This document shows positions 54,701-64,000 of a DNA stretch of 64,000 bases, piece by piece. Source of the DNA: Meghimatium bilineatum (Eukaryota; Mollusca; Gastropoda; Stylommatophora; Philomycidae); contig CM067298.1 of NCBI GenBank assembly GCA_034231615.1, forward strand, positions 49,016,787 to 49,080,786, given 5' to 3'. A model generated the notes under the pieces. The model did no database searches, was not told the origin of the DNA, and was given only the letters and a program-made list of their open reading frames with translations. How positions within the stretch are numbered: the stretch's first letter is position 1; each line of letters starts with the position of its first letter. Both the position numbers and the translations under genes were made by a program.

Positions 54701-54706
54701 TCTTAC

Positions 54707-55801
54707 CTTGACAGTGGGTTGTGCTGTTTCTATACTGGAACTTGAGTAATCAACAGACGGTTTTTTAAGCTCAACTGGCTCATCAAACCCAGGTGGATCT
54801 CGATCTGGAGACTGTTCAAAACTAGCTTTTCTTAAGGCAACACTAGAAAATTTCGGCTGAGTTCTGATTTTTTCAATCTCTGTTTTGTATCTGTTGTAAC
54901 CACCATTACCCAACGGAGGAGTGTTTTCATTTTTCCCTGACTCAAACTGATATTTACGCTGTGATACTATAGGTTTTCCTATAGATTTCTGAATTTCAAT
55001 ATGTGTAGCGGTTGGTGAACGGGTAAGAGCATACGTTGTGCCAAATCTTTGATACACAGGTAAATAATTTGTCTTTGTTACCTTGGATAATTGCTGTGTT
55101 TGCTGCTCATATGGACTGCGTAAAACAAATGTCTTTGAGCCAGAGTTGGGATCTGTCTGATCTGAGTATAAAGAGTTTTGACCATATCCACTTGCTCCTG
55201 ACCCATGATTCATATTTTCCTCACTTCTCTGCTGCTTATTTCCAGAGTATATTGGAATGTACTGTCGAGGCTGACTAGTACTTATTGAGTACTCACTGTT
55301 TGATTTCAAATAATCAGATGATTGTCTTAATGGCTGTCCATTGCTGCTGTCATTTGAAGGTGAAATAGTTGATACTGTCTGGGACCGGGACAAAACATAA
55401 GCTGGTTGGTTTTCACTGGAATAACGTTCATATACTGAGTTTCTTGGGGAGTGGTGATTTCTGTTGTCACCTGCAGCTCTATCAGATGAATACTGGATAA
55501 AGGATTCCCTTGATTTAGCTGATGATAAAAGTACTGAGTTGTCTTCTGATAATTTAGTTCTGTATGTATTACTAGATTTCTGGTCACCTTCAAAAGTGTA
55601 AGACTTGGTTATCACTGTTTGATTGGTGGAGTCTTCATATCCTTGACTCTGATTCTCAGCACTAAGTGTTCCACTCGAACTAGAATTACTGTTATTGGTC
55701 ACTACATCTGATGTCTTGGGGGGAAAATACAGGCCAAAAGAGTATTTAGATTTGCAAGGAATACCACATGTGATGTTGGAAGCCATGTTGGATCCTAAAT
55801 C
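54707..55801 (-). CDS. ARHGAP21: ARHGAP21-like large linker exon (365 codons)
   Basis: 1,095 bp, exactly 365 codons, phase 0 at both ends; acceptor ATTGCAG, donor GTAAGAAC. It starts DLGSNMASNITCG and ends IETAQPTVK. It is strongly enriched in Ser, Asn, Gln, Tyr and Thr with scattered Arg/Lys, the composition of a disordered scaffold region; vertebrate ARHGAP21 has a comparable long Ser-rich stretch between PDZ and PH. Because the exon is a multiple of three with symmetric phase, skipping it would preserve the frame. The length of open frame on this strand is itself evidence for coding. Confidence 0.9.
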
Positions 55802-56732
55802 CTGCAATATATGAAAACTAGTTTATGAAGGCACAACGATCTGGTGTCTACAAAGAATTAACATTGATCACCACTCAATTTACATAGGTTCCCTTATAAA
55901 CATCCAAATAATTGTATAGAGGTTAAATTATCATAATCTGATTTCACCATTAACTTCGGCTAACTGTCACTGCTGACCCAATTGAATCTTTTTAAGTATA
56001 TTATTCATAGAATCAAGTCATAAAATGAACATTATATCTTGCTACCTTACTCCTACTGATTTCTCAGGCTTAGTCTGTGCTGGTTAGCTTCTACTGGTTA
56101 ACAAATTTCCTGGAGGCTTTAAGATACTGATTTGACATTTTCATATCATGTTCAACCTTGCCATGGAAGCCATTGACATTTTCAGTCTTTTCTTGACTTC
56201 TAAACCAAAAGAGTGATTATTGCATATTTGGGATCTGAGGTGAAGAAATATAACAGCATGGAAAATTAATAATGAAAGGTATAGTTGCTGGTAGCAGGGG
56301 TAAGGGCCACCCACTCAACAGATAAGAGACACTTATATTACTTAAACATGCCCTTCGCTTCGGGTTCAGAAGATTCATAAAGAAGGCTACATTCTGCAAA
56401 GAATAGGCCTATGTCCCCTGTACAAGAGGTATTTAAAAGTGGAAACTTATAATTTGTGACCATTAAGTCAGATGTTAGTAGGATCATGGACAGTACCTAT
56501 ACTCTCCAATATTTTGATATTTTCAGTATTGGTCTCAATGTTGTACTTTTTAATAACTATCTATTAAAAGTATATAAGGTTGAAATGAATTCATGAAATT
56601 ATAATTTGTAAGAAGTTATAAGTAAATATTATCAGCAAAGAAAAGATTACCTATAATTTAATCAATTTATTTATCATATTCAACACTTAAGTACTGCTTC
56701 TTTACTGCAGACTTTTGCTCAAACTAAAGTAC
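55802..56732 (-). other. Intron, unique sequence
   Basis: 0.93 kb; AT-rich, no repeat recognised. Confidence 0.6.
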
Positions 56733-56850
56733 CTGAGATCTTAGCGGTGATGGTTTGGTGTGAGACTTAGTAGGAACTTGGTTAAGTCTGCACTCATTCG
56801 TGAATGGTTCTGCTCTGTGGTACTGAAGGTCAAAAGGAAAGTCCTCCAAC
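56733..56850 (-). CDS. ARHGAP21: ARHGAP21-like linker exon
   Basis: 118 bp, acceptor TGTTTAG, donor GTACTT. One leading base then 39 codons beginning LEDFPFDLQYHRAEPF and ending KPSPLRSQ, phase 0 at the 3' end. It joins in frame to exons on both sides. No domain is recognised; the segment is Pro/Ser-rich near its end. The donor (GTACTT) is weaker than most others in this gene. Confidence 0.78.
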
Positions 56851-59372
56851 CTAAACATTAAAAAATGAACATGTATTCTTGAAAGATGTGAATAATGCAA
56901 ACAAAATAAACAGATTCAAATACATAATAATGTATTATTAATATGATAATTTTATTCTGCTTCTGCATTCATTCTCAAACTCCTGCTGGTTAATGGAATG
57001 TAGTCCAGAGACTGGAGTGGAAAGTATTGTGCTTTACATTTCCATCTTTTGGCCTGATTCATCTGCATTCAGCATGGCTTTTCTGTCACTTTGACCTAGG
57101 GAATGGGATGGCAAACTCCATCCACAAACCTCATTAGTCATTTCCTATGACATGTCTTTGCTTCACTTTTGGGCCCCAGCAACATATGGGTGTTGCCAAC
57201 TTTCACAACCATGTATAATAGAAAGCATTAGTGAGTTATACATTTTCACTCGAAGAGATGTCACTTTTCCCCACTAAATTTAATCCTGACATAGCAGCTT
57301 ATGACATCTCAAGTTTTATCTCTAAAGATAAGAGCTGATGGGCATCTAAAATAAAAAGACATTCCAACAGATGTGGCATTAACAGAAAGTTGATAAGACA
57401 AAGCCATTGACCCTTAAACAGCTGATGGGTTTTTCACGAGCCCACTGGACATCTCGGAAAAGCAGAGGAGCTATTAGTTAGCTTATCTGACTGTCAAAAT
57501 AAAAGGTAAACATTTTAATAAATCTTATTCAAAGATTTATAAAAATCTGACAGAAAGTAATGTCTTGCATGCCACGTTGTACATTCAGCCATTTTGGAAA
57601 TGATTCTTTCAGTAAATTTAATAAGAATAAACAAAAACAAGCTTATCTGGGATTTTAAAAAAAAGTTTTTACTTAGTAGTAGACTTACACATCTAAAACA
57701 TTATTGTATGTGTAAATCTCATACTTGATTTAAACATCACTTTATATAGAATGTAAAATGAGCTCTTTTCAAGTGATTAAGCCTAATAATAGGGAATATC
57801 TTTTCTCACAAAGAAAAAATAAAATAAATAGCACTTTGGGGTATATCCACATATAAATATTGAACTCATATAGGAACAAGCAAGGGTGACCTACGGATAA
57901 TCGGCAGAACTTTATTGGGGGGTTGATAAAACATGATAAAATGTTCTGTAAATATTAAAATACAGATATATTCTGACTTTAAAGAATTTCTGTGCATCAC
58001 CGATGTTTTGGATACATTTCATTAATTTTTTAAGTAGAAATATTTTTCTCATTGTTTTTATTACTCTGTCACAATGACCTACTATTTTTGCTGTGATATA
58101 TATTATATAGACATGTTATAATAATTTTATTAAAAGGGGCACCCATTTGTAAAGAATTGGATACTTAAAGAATTAGAATATTGAGAATATTGTTGTACAA
58201 TGAAAAATAACAGATATATGACAAAACTGGTGATCACTGTTATGTTAACAAATTTCTATGAAAAATAGCTGTGTGAAAAGTGGGGGGCTGCGCAGTCTAC
58301 GGGTTAATTTCATTAACTTGAATCTATGATAACATGAGATGTATAAAATAAATAAAGAATATAATAGTCCAGGCTAAATCAATATTTCAAAAAATGAAGA
58401 GCATTACCCGGTTAAATAAATTAGTTATTGCCTGCAAACAAATATTTTTTGCCCATGTAGTGTTTTGTTAATTATCATGTATTACTTACTTTATAAATGA
58501 TTTGTATTATATAATATTATTTTATTATACAATATTATATATAAGTTATTATTTCTGAAACTAATGCTTTTTCCATACCGTTGTGTCTATCTTTTTATCT
58601 TCCCCAGTCTCTCATACTCTTCACATTCCCTTTCATCATGCTGTGTTCCACTTTTCTCTTCTTATGAAGTGTTCAAAGAAAGTGAACTTGTTTTTTGTTA
58701 TCAGTGACAAGTTCTCTTTGTGAGTTAACTTCTTTCTTAGTGTTGAGGTATGGATACTTTCCACTTTTGACCTTTAAAGAAACCCAGTGTTTTGGGATGT
58801 TTTCCTGTCAATGCTTTCTAAGGAAATTTTTCAAGCACTGGAGGTGCATGACTGACATAGACAGACATGGATTCTGCTGGATATAGCAGCAGAAACATCC
58901 TATGGACTTTATATGATGTCATGAAGATGTTCCACCAAAACAAAATAACAAACTCTTCACCATCCACAATATTTGTTATTAGTTAACAAAACTGCCTTTA
59001 AAACTTTTAAACTACTAAATGTAACCGAAGTGGCTTTTAGTTGTCTATATGCTGACTAAATGTTCCTAAAAGTGGCTTTCCATAGTAGTATCTTGTAAAG
59101 CTGTGAATAAAAAATATTATTTCAGTCTGTGTATAGTAAGAATTAATACATTGATCAGACAAATAAGTTGTCAGACTGTTATATCACATAAAAATACTGC
59201 TAGTTCCCATGGCACACTCATTTTACATGTTTATATCAATAACTTATAAGGAGGTTAAACATTTTGGTAAAATTATTTGTTGGAGCACAAGTACACAAAT
59301 AAGCATAGACTGATATATGTCAATGGACATATGTAAATTTATATATGTCAATATCTGAGATGTATGTCCTAC
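56851..59372 (-). other. Intron with S1 SINE
   Basis: 2.52 kb. S1 at 56958-57250; 57360-59370 is AT-rich and featureless (contains a (TATA)-rich patch near 58500-58545). Confidence 0.65.
56958..57250 (+). mobile_element. S1 SINE, near full length
   Basis: TCTGCTTCTGCATTCATTCT, CAAACTCCTGCTGGTTAATG, GAATGTAGTCCAGAGACTGG, TTTTGGCCTGATTCATCTGC, GTCACTTTGACCTAGGGAAT, then CACTTTTGGGCCCCAGCAAC. Confidence 0.85.
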
Positions 59373-59507
59373 CTGAGATCACATCTATGCTGCCCCCATT
59401 GACTCAGTGGATAGGAGTAACGGACCTCATGACGATCATAAGGCAAATTTTCATTGGATATAAAGCCTACACCTTTTTCAGTGGTTCCATGCACTATGTC
59501 ACTAGAG
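59373..59507 (-). CDS. ARHGAP21: ARHGAP21-like linker exon after PDZ
   Basis: 135 bp, acceptor TCTCCAG, donor GTAGGA. The open frame has one leading base, 44 codons (start SSDIVHGTTEKGVGF, end SQWGQHRCDL) and two trailing bases that combine with the next exon to give Arg. Composition is polar with Tyr and Arg, as expected for the unstructured stretch between the PDZ and PH domains. Support is the reading-frame match with the downstream exon; sequence similarity to named proteins is weak here. Confidence 0.75.
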
Positions 59508-60377
59508 CTGGAGATTTAAAAAAAGCAACTTTCAAAAATCTTGACTCATGATATTTAAATTCTAAGGGTCAAAGTGATACTATATTAGACTTGTACCCGG
59601 TAGTTCACATGATTTTCACAATAGGAAGATAGGGTAAAGAATAATGTGGTTTAAAATAATAAATATCTTCATTACATAATGTTAATAACAAATCATAAAA
59701 ATAATTGTATATTGTATAGGACATTAATTTTCAACTAAAGTTTAAAAAATCTATCACACATGAACTCAGATTTTCATTATCTGGTCAGTGTTGATACACG
59801 CCTGTGGACACTATTCAACTCATGGTGCAAAGAATAGGGCCACTGTCTTCTTTCCAGGCATGTTGTGCAGGGCGACCAGGGATAATGGGGGATAATGGAA
59901 AAAGACATGGGGGAATAAACTGACAACCTGTCACCTGAAAAAAAAATCATCATTGTTACATCTTGTCTCAACTTCTTACTTTTGTCTTCTATCAAATAAT
60001 CCCCATAGATCACGAAAAGATGCAGGCCAGAGGATGCAGCTTTGTCCTTTTCTGGAAGACTTCAATGTGATGGGGAACACTAGAAGTTCCATCAGTGCAA
60101 ATTAGTCAACAAATGTGACAGAATAATAATGATATTGCTGACCCAGATGTGTGTGCGGTGCTACTGACAGAGTGTGATAATCCTGAATACTGCCACACTG
60201 AAATGCCTCCCTTTGGGGGACAAATATGTATTGATAAACCTCCCTTACACAATGATGTCTTACATGACAACCTTTACATGAGTCCAGGTGTCAACTCAGT
60301 TAACAAATGAAAGGAACCTGTGTTTTTTCAGAAAGACTAGACTGTCAAGAGCTACCTGCTCTTTACAGGTAAAGGGA

Positions 60378-60690
60378 TTACTTTATCATCATCATAAGTA
60401 CAGGCACTAGCCATGATCTAACACACTTGAACCTAGATTATTATCTTATTCAGTATTGAGACTAGCTGCATCTGATCTAGGAAAAATGGGCTAAGACTTT
60501 CATTATCTTGTTCAGTATTGAGATTATCAGCATAGGTCCCTGATCTAATACACTTGAACCTAGATTGTTATTATATTGTTCAGTATTGAGACTTGCAGCG
60601 TAGGTCAATAATCTAGCAAACATGGGCCTAGAATTTAATTGTCTTGTTCAGTGTTGAGACTATTGAGGCCAGTAATCTAACACATATAAA
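60378..60690. repeat. 62-68-bp diverged tandem repeat, 4 copies
   Basis: The core CTTGTTCAGTATTGAGAC recurs at 60445, 60507, 60575 and 60643, each followed by AGC..AGGTC..TGATCTA and a CACTTGAACCTAGATT-like segment. Divergence of 15-25% means an old array. Confidence 0.85.
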
Positions 60691-60884
60691 TAATTATAGT
60701 ATGATTGAAGAACATTCTTCCTGCATAGGAAAATTTAGCTTTTGTTGAATTTTTATGTTCCCATGTGGGTCTATATGTTTCATAGAATTGCCAATGCAAT
60801 GTGAACTGCCAAACTACCTTTCCTGTGAACCTTGAGATAGTTTGAGCGAGTTGGAAACGTGAAACCAATTCACTAACCTCTCTT

Positions 60885-61150
60885 CATCTTCGTTTGTTTT
60901 CAATCTCATGCAAATTAACAAAATGTAATCCAGAGAAATGTGTTGCGTCTTTTGTTTTACAGCTTGGCTGTGTTATCTGTGCCTTTTGCCCTGACACATC
61001 CAACATTTGTACGGGGTCTGTGTCAATTTTACCCTCTATGGAGTGGGACAGTCAACTCCACCACCAAACCTCTTAGTCATTTCTTCATATGGCAGACAAC
61101 AGTGTTAACAGACAATATTCTTTCCTCAACTCTCAGGGTGTCGCAACATG
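60885..61150 (+). mobile_element. S1 SINE
   Basis: TCTTCATCTTCGTTTGTTTT, CAATCTCATGCAAATTAACA, AAATGTAATCCAGAGAAATG and TGCCTTTTGCCCTGACACAT, GGAGTGGGACAGTCAACTCC. Confidence 0.75.
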
Positions 61151-61467
61151 CAAGCAACAATAACCCTTTTGCCTCAAAAACTGATAACCAACACATGAAC
61201 CCGCTCAAAAATCTAACAAATTTACTTTCAGCATAACAAACCTATGACAATGGTGGTAGCTGCCTACACCAGAGAGCCTAATGTTGTCAGTGAGGGATGA
61301 ACAGCTTGAATACATATAGTTCCCTGCCTGGGATTGGTAGGCCTGTGAGTGTAGTTTGGATTGAAAGGAACAAACAGATTAGCTTAGTCCACATTGAAGA
61401 AAACAATACACAATCTTAAACAACTTATGTTATAACTTATTCCTCATTAACTAAATGCTCGTAAAAC

Positions 61468-61760
61468 TTTCTTCTTCTTCTGTGTTCATTCTTAAACTCC
61501 TGCAGATTAGAAGGATGTAGTCCAGAGAATGGAAGGCATTGTGTCATGGTTTACAGTATTGCTGTGATATTTGTGTCTTTTAACCTGACACATCTGAGTT
61601 CAGTATGGTTTTGGGTCACTTTGACCCTATATGGGATGGAGTGGGACAGCCAATTCTACCCCATAAACTCCTTAGTCACCTCTTACTACATGCATGGAAG
61701 GTAAACAGTGTCACTATTTTTTGTTCCACTATTGAGCCCCCCCGGCCACAGACAGGTAAG
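61468..61760 (+). mobile_element. S1 SINE, best-preserved copy
   Basis: TTCTTCTTCTGTGTTCATTC, TTAAACTCCTGCAGATTAGA, AGGATGTAGTCCAGAGAATG, GAAGGCATTGTGTCATGGTT, TAACCTGACACATCTGAGTT and GGATGGAGTGGGACAGCCAA, ending near GGCCACAGACAGGTAAG. Confidence 0.87.
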
Positions 61761-62044
61761 TTGTGAGACTTTCAGTCTCATTACAACTGATATTTTAAAC
61801 AGCTTCCTATTACATTTTGTGAGATACAACTCAAATCAAGTACCATTGAGGGAAGAGCTCTTAGCTGAGGGGCTAAGATGTCCAAGATTGTATCAAAACA
61901 TCTCAGAGTTTACTTTTGTTGCTGACTATCTCATACAGAATTACTCTGCTTTGAAATGAGGTTTTGGAGATTGTCTCATGATGGATGTATTACAAATCCA
62001 AAATAAACTTCCAGATTTTATAATACTGGTATAGCAACATTCCC

Positions 62045-62230
62045 AGGTACTAGGAACTACAGTAGTGTAGTGATTAGAACACTGAAGTCTTACTCTGTAT
62101 GTCATGGTTTGATTCCGAAACAAGCAGGAATTTCCAAGACTAAAAATTACTCACAGGTTGACCAAGCCTTAATAAGTAAGATAACAAATCTTTGAAAGTA
62201 AACGTGGCTGGCCTGATGACTCCTAGTATG
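62045..62230 (+). mobile_element. tRNA-derived SINE, family S5-like
   Basis: TAGTGTAGTGATTAGAACAC (A-box like) and CATGGTTTGATTCCGAAACA (B-box GGTTTGATTCC) about 30 bp apart, body up to ATGACTCCTAGTATG. Confidence 0.5.
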
Positions 62231-63100
62231 TTGTTAATCACAGAAAAATATAAACATAACAGCATATTCCTCTATGCCGTACAGGGGTGAATAGGAACTT
62301 TACTTACCCCCAGTGATAATGTGATCCGTTTGCTTAGAACAAGTAATAAGTATTCCAGATAAGTCATACAGAGACACAGATTAATTCTGCCTACTATTTG
62401 CTGCTCAGAGGCACAGATATAATCACTTTGGGAATGTATTGCAGGTTAAGAATCATCCTTAAATCACTTGTGACATGGGTACTTTGCACATTTTTTCTTT
62501 CACCAGACTCAAATGACCTCTAAGAGACAAAGAGCTCAACAACTGAGCGAGGATGTAATCGTATGTGGACAGCCTTTGCATTGAGTCAATATTCGGCTGA
62601 GTCTTATAGAAAATTGGAAACTTTCATGACACTGGGTGAGAAATCTGAAGAAAATACAAAATGTTGAAACTGTATTTATGACCATAGGACTCATTTGCAG
62701 AGATGCAAACAATTGTCCCAAAATACTGAGGAGTGATTTTATTAATACAAAGTTAACCTCCTGGAGGTTGCAATGATGTTATGAACCATCTAAACAGAGT
62801 AGATATAAAGATGGCAACCTGCAAAAAGGCTGGTAACTCTCACTGGTTAGTTAAGCTAATCTTAACAAATGAATTTAAAAATCTGATATTGTAGACCAAA
62901 TGGTATAGAAATAAAATAGCATTACTTATTTATGCTCTTTGGCTCAAATGACAATGAGAAAATGCAGTAGTTAAACTGGAACAACCACAAACAAACAAGC
63001 AAAACATTACAGCAAATACAACTAACTGATTTATGACTGTGAGTATAAGCTATCAGAAAGAGTATATTAATGCCCAACTTTCAATATTGCAAATTCTTAC

Positions 63101-63155
63101 CATCTGCAGAATGTCTTCATCCTTGGGAACTACAAGAAGCTTGAGAATGTCACCG
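63101..63155 (-). CDS. ARHGAP21: ARHGAP21-like exon: last strand of PDZ domain
   Basis: 55 bp between a TTTCAG acceptor and a GTAAGA donor. After one base completing a split codon it encodes GDILKLLVVPKDEDILQM. Human ARHGAP21 has LELSVMPKDEDILQV at the end of its PDZ domain, so the match in VPKDEDILQ is specific. It ends at a codon boundary (phase 0), which does not fit the phase of the next recognised exon at 59507, so an exon is missing between them. Earlier PDZ exons are not seen up to 64000. Confidence 0.88.
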
Positions 63156-63269
63156 CTGAAACAATGGAAACAAAAATAAAAATTATGTTTCAAGCCCCTC
63201 AAGGTTGATACCTATCAGATTTCCAAGGGATATAGTAACCTAAAATAAAATGCTTGAAGAAATCTGCAG

Positions 63270-63625
63270 GGATCACCAGGCTCAATAGATTACGAAGTGA
63301 AGAGATCAGGGAAAGAATAGATATAACACCTTGCACAGAATACATAGAAAGTCAGCAGATCAAGTGGTTTAGCCACATTATGATAATGCATCATGACAAG
63401 TTGCCAGTATAGGCATATAATCAAATGAGATCAGGATACAAAGCCAGAGAAAGGAAGACCATGAAAAAGATGGATAGAAAACGTCAGGGACATCTTGAAA
63501 AAAACATGGTCATATCACAGCCGAGGTGACACATCTGGCCTTGGAACACAAGATTGAGCTCCAATCATCCCTATGCTTAATGGCAAGAGTGGATAACAGA
63601 CCACTCGGGGAAAGACAATAGTAAT
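63270..63625 (+). mobile_element. LINE family G, 3' portion
   Basis: Plus strand: EEIRERIDITPCTEYIESQQ, IKWFSHIMIMHHDKLPV, then EVTHLALEHKIELQSSL-like text and the end GGGGAAAGACAATAG, identical to the end of element B at 28373-28543. Confidence 0.82.
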
Positions 63626-63751
63626 CTATACAGCTATTCCACAACAAAAGCAATAACTTTAAACTTTTTTAAAACTTAAATATCAATCTAAGCAATCACA
63701 AAACAATCACTGAGGAAAAATTTCAATACTGCTGTTTTTAATGATTCATAC

Positions 63752-63925
63752 CTACTTCTTCAGTGTTCATTCTCAAACTCCCGCTGGTTCTCTCTTGTAG
63801 AAGGACAATGGTCCTACTAGATTTCCAGCAGGATGTAGTCCAGAGAATGGAAATGTACTGTGTCGCCATTTTATTTGCGCCAATGGCCTGACATATCCGT
63901 TCTCGGCGGGAATGATTCATATAAG
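63752..63925 (+). mobile_element. S1b SINE
   Basis: TTCTTCAGTGTTCATTCTCA, AACTCCCGCTGGTTCTCTCT, AGAAGGACAATGGTCCTACT, CAGCAGGATGTAGTCCAGAG, GCCAATGGCCTGACATATCC. The clearest example of the S1b insert. Confidence 0.8.
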
Positions 63926-64000
63926 TTCAAGTCTTTACTGTATTCTAAAAATTGCTAGCTTTAGATCAATTTTACGTACAAGTTTTTTTTTACTCTGTAT

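Larger units (their letters stand above)
50718..54706 (-). other. Intron between large linker exons
   Basis: 3.99 kb. S3 copies (50985-51200 minus, 52170-52480 plus) and LINE Z (52690-53020). 51200-52160 and 53030-54700 show nothing recognisable beyond AT-rich DNA. Confidence 0.65.
59508..63100 (-). other. Intron region that must contain at least one unrecognised exon
   Basis: 3.6 kb between a phase-0 donor and an acceptor needing two carried bases. It contains a tandem array (60378-60690), S1 copies (60885-61150, 61468-61760) and an S5 SINE (62045-62230). A strong acceptor TTTTTTTTTCAG near 59936 is the best clue to the missing exon, but no donor with the right phase was found. Confidence 0.6.
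17151..63155 (-). other. ARHGAP21: Gene locus: ARHGAP21/23-type PDZ-PH-RhoGAP protein, 3' portion
   Basis: Seventeen exons on the minus strand, each bounded by AG/GT, were joined by eye. From 59507 to the stop at 17151 the splice phases of 16 successive exons match, leaving one uninterrupted frame of 1,857 codons plus stop. Order: end of PDZ, disordered linker, PH, basic linker, RhoGAP, long C-terminal tail. This order is diagnostic of ARHGAP21/23, and total size is close to human ARHGAP21 (about 1,950 residues). In vertebrates these proteins bind ARF1 through the PH region and inactivate Cdc42/RhoA at Golgi and cell junctions; that role here is by homology. Because invertebrates usually have one copy, the gene may be co-orthologous to ARHGAP21 and ARHGAP23. 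The 5' part lies beyond the right edge, and at least one exon between 59.5 and 63.1 kb was not identified. Confidence 0.93.
63156..64000 (-). other. Intron upstream of PDZ-end exon (open at window edge)
   Basis: Contains a plus-strand LINE G fragment and an S1b SINE; no earlier PDZ exon recognised up to the edge. Confidence 0.6.

Noticed and set aside
59777-59936. Candidate missing ARHGAP21-like exon starting at a strong acceptor near 59936
   Set aside because: No donor with the needed phase 2 was found, and the possible translations show no match to the family. Kept only as a clue.
62305-62400. Possible exon before GTAAGT at about 62308 (minus)
   Set aside because: The frame required by the next exon meets a stop within 25 bases upstream of the donor.
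1-64000. LTR retroelements, other virus-like elements, Polintons or toxin genes
   Set aside because: No long terminal repeats, capsid, protease, integrase or envelope-like reading frames were recognised; the reverse transcriptases seen are of LINE type.

Overview
This is a eukaryotic, AT-rich, intron-rich animal window. The one clear host gene is a metazoan-type Rho GTPase-activating protein of the ARHGAP21/23 group (single fly counterpart RhoGAP19D). It lies on the minus strand from the window's right edge down to 17151. The transposon flora (LINEs with RNase H domains or C2H2 tails, tRNA-derived SINEs, mariner, hAT, piggyBac and Merlin relatives) and introns of a few kb suggest a lophotrochozoan, most likely a mollusc. 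That placement is inference; no species marker was seen.

Layout. 1-17 kb is a transposon-rich intergenic or intronic tract. It holds two minisatellites, several LINE fragments on both strands, a hAT-like element carrying LINEs, and a mariner sitting inside a LINE. One lone plus-strand exon-like segment (3413-3539) resembles the membrane and cytosolic segment of cation-dependent mannose-6-phosphate-receptor-like proteins. From 17.15 to 63.16 kb lie 17 recognisable exons of the RhoGAP gene. In transcription order they encode the end of a PDZ domain (63.1 kb), a long low-complexity linker (59.5-48.5 kb), a PH domain (40.3-35.8 kb), a basic linker (33.7-32.3 kb), the RhoGAP domain (32.4-22.6 kb) and a 2.1 kb terminal exon. 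Splice phases agree across the 16 exons from 59.5 kb to the stop, giving one open frame of 1,857 residues. At least one further exon must lie between 59.5 and 63.1 kb and was not found. The promoter, 5' exons and most of the PDZ domain are outside the window.

The introns are packed with old repeats. The most numerous is a SINE-like family called S1 here, with about a dozen copies. There are also a fold-back element, two related piggyBac-type elements (one split by a SINE with a 13-bp duplication), a Merlin remnant, and three retroelements inserted one after another at the same short target at 28.1-29.8 kb.

I found no operon, defence system, CRISPR array, rRNA or intact tRNA gene, and no recognisable LTR retroelement, virus-like element or Polinton. 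The most interesting material is insertion history and splicing detail in a conserved signalling gene, rather than a new multi-gene system.
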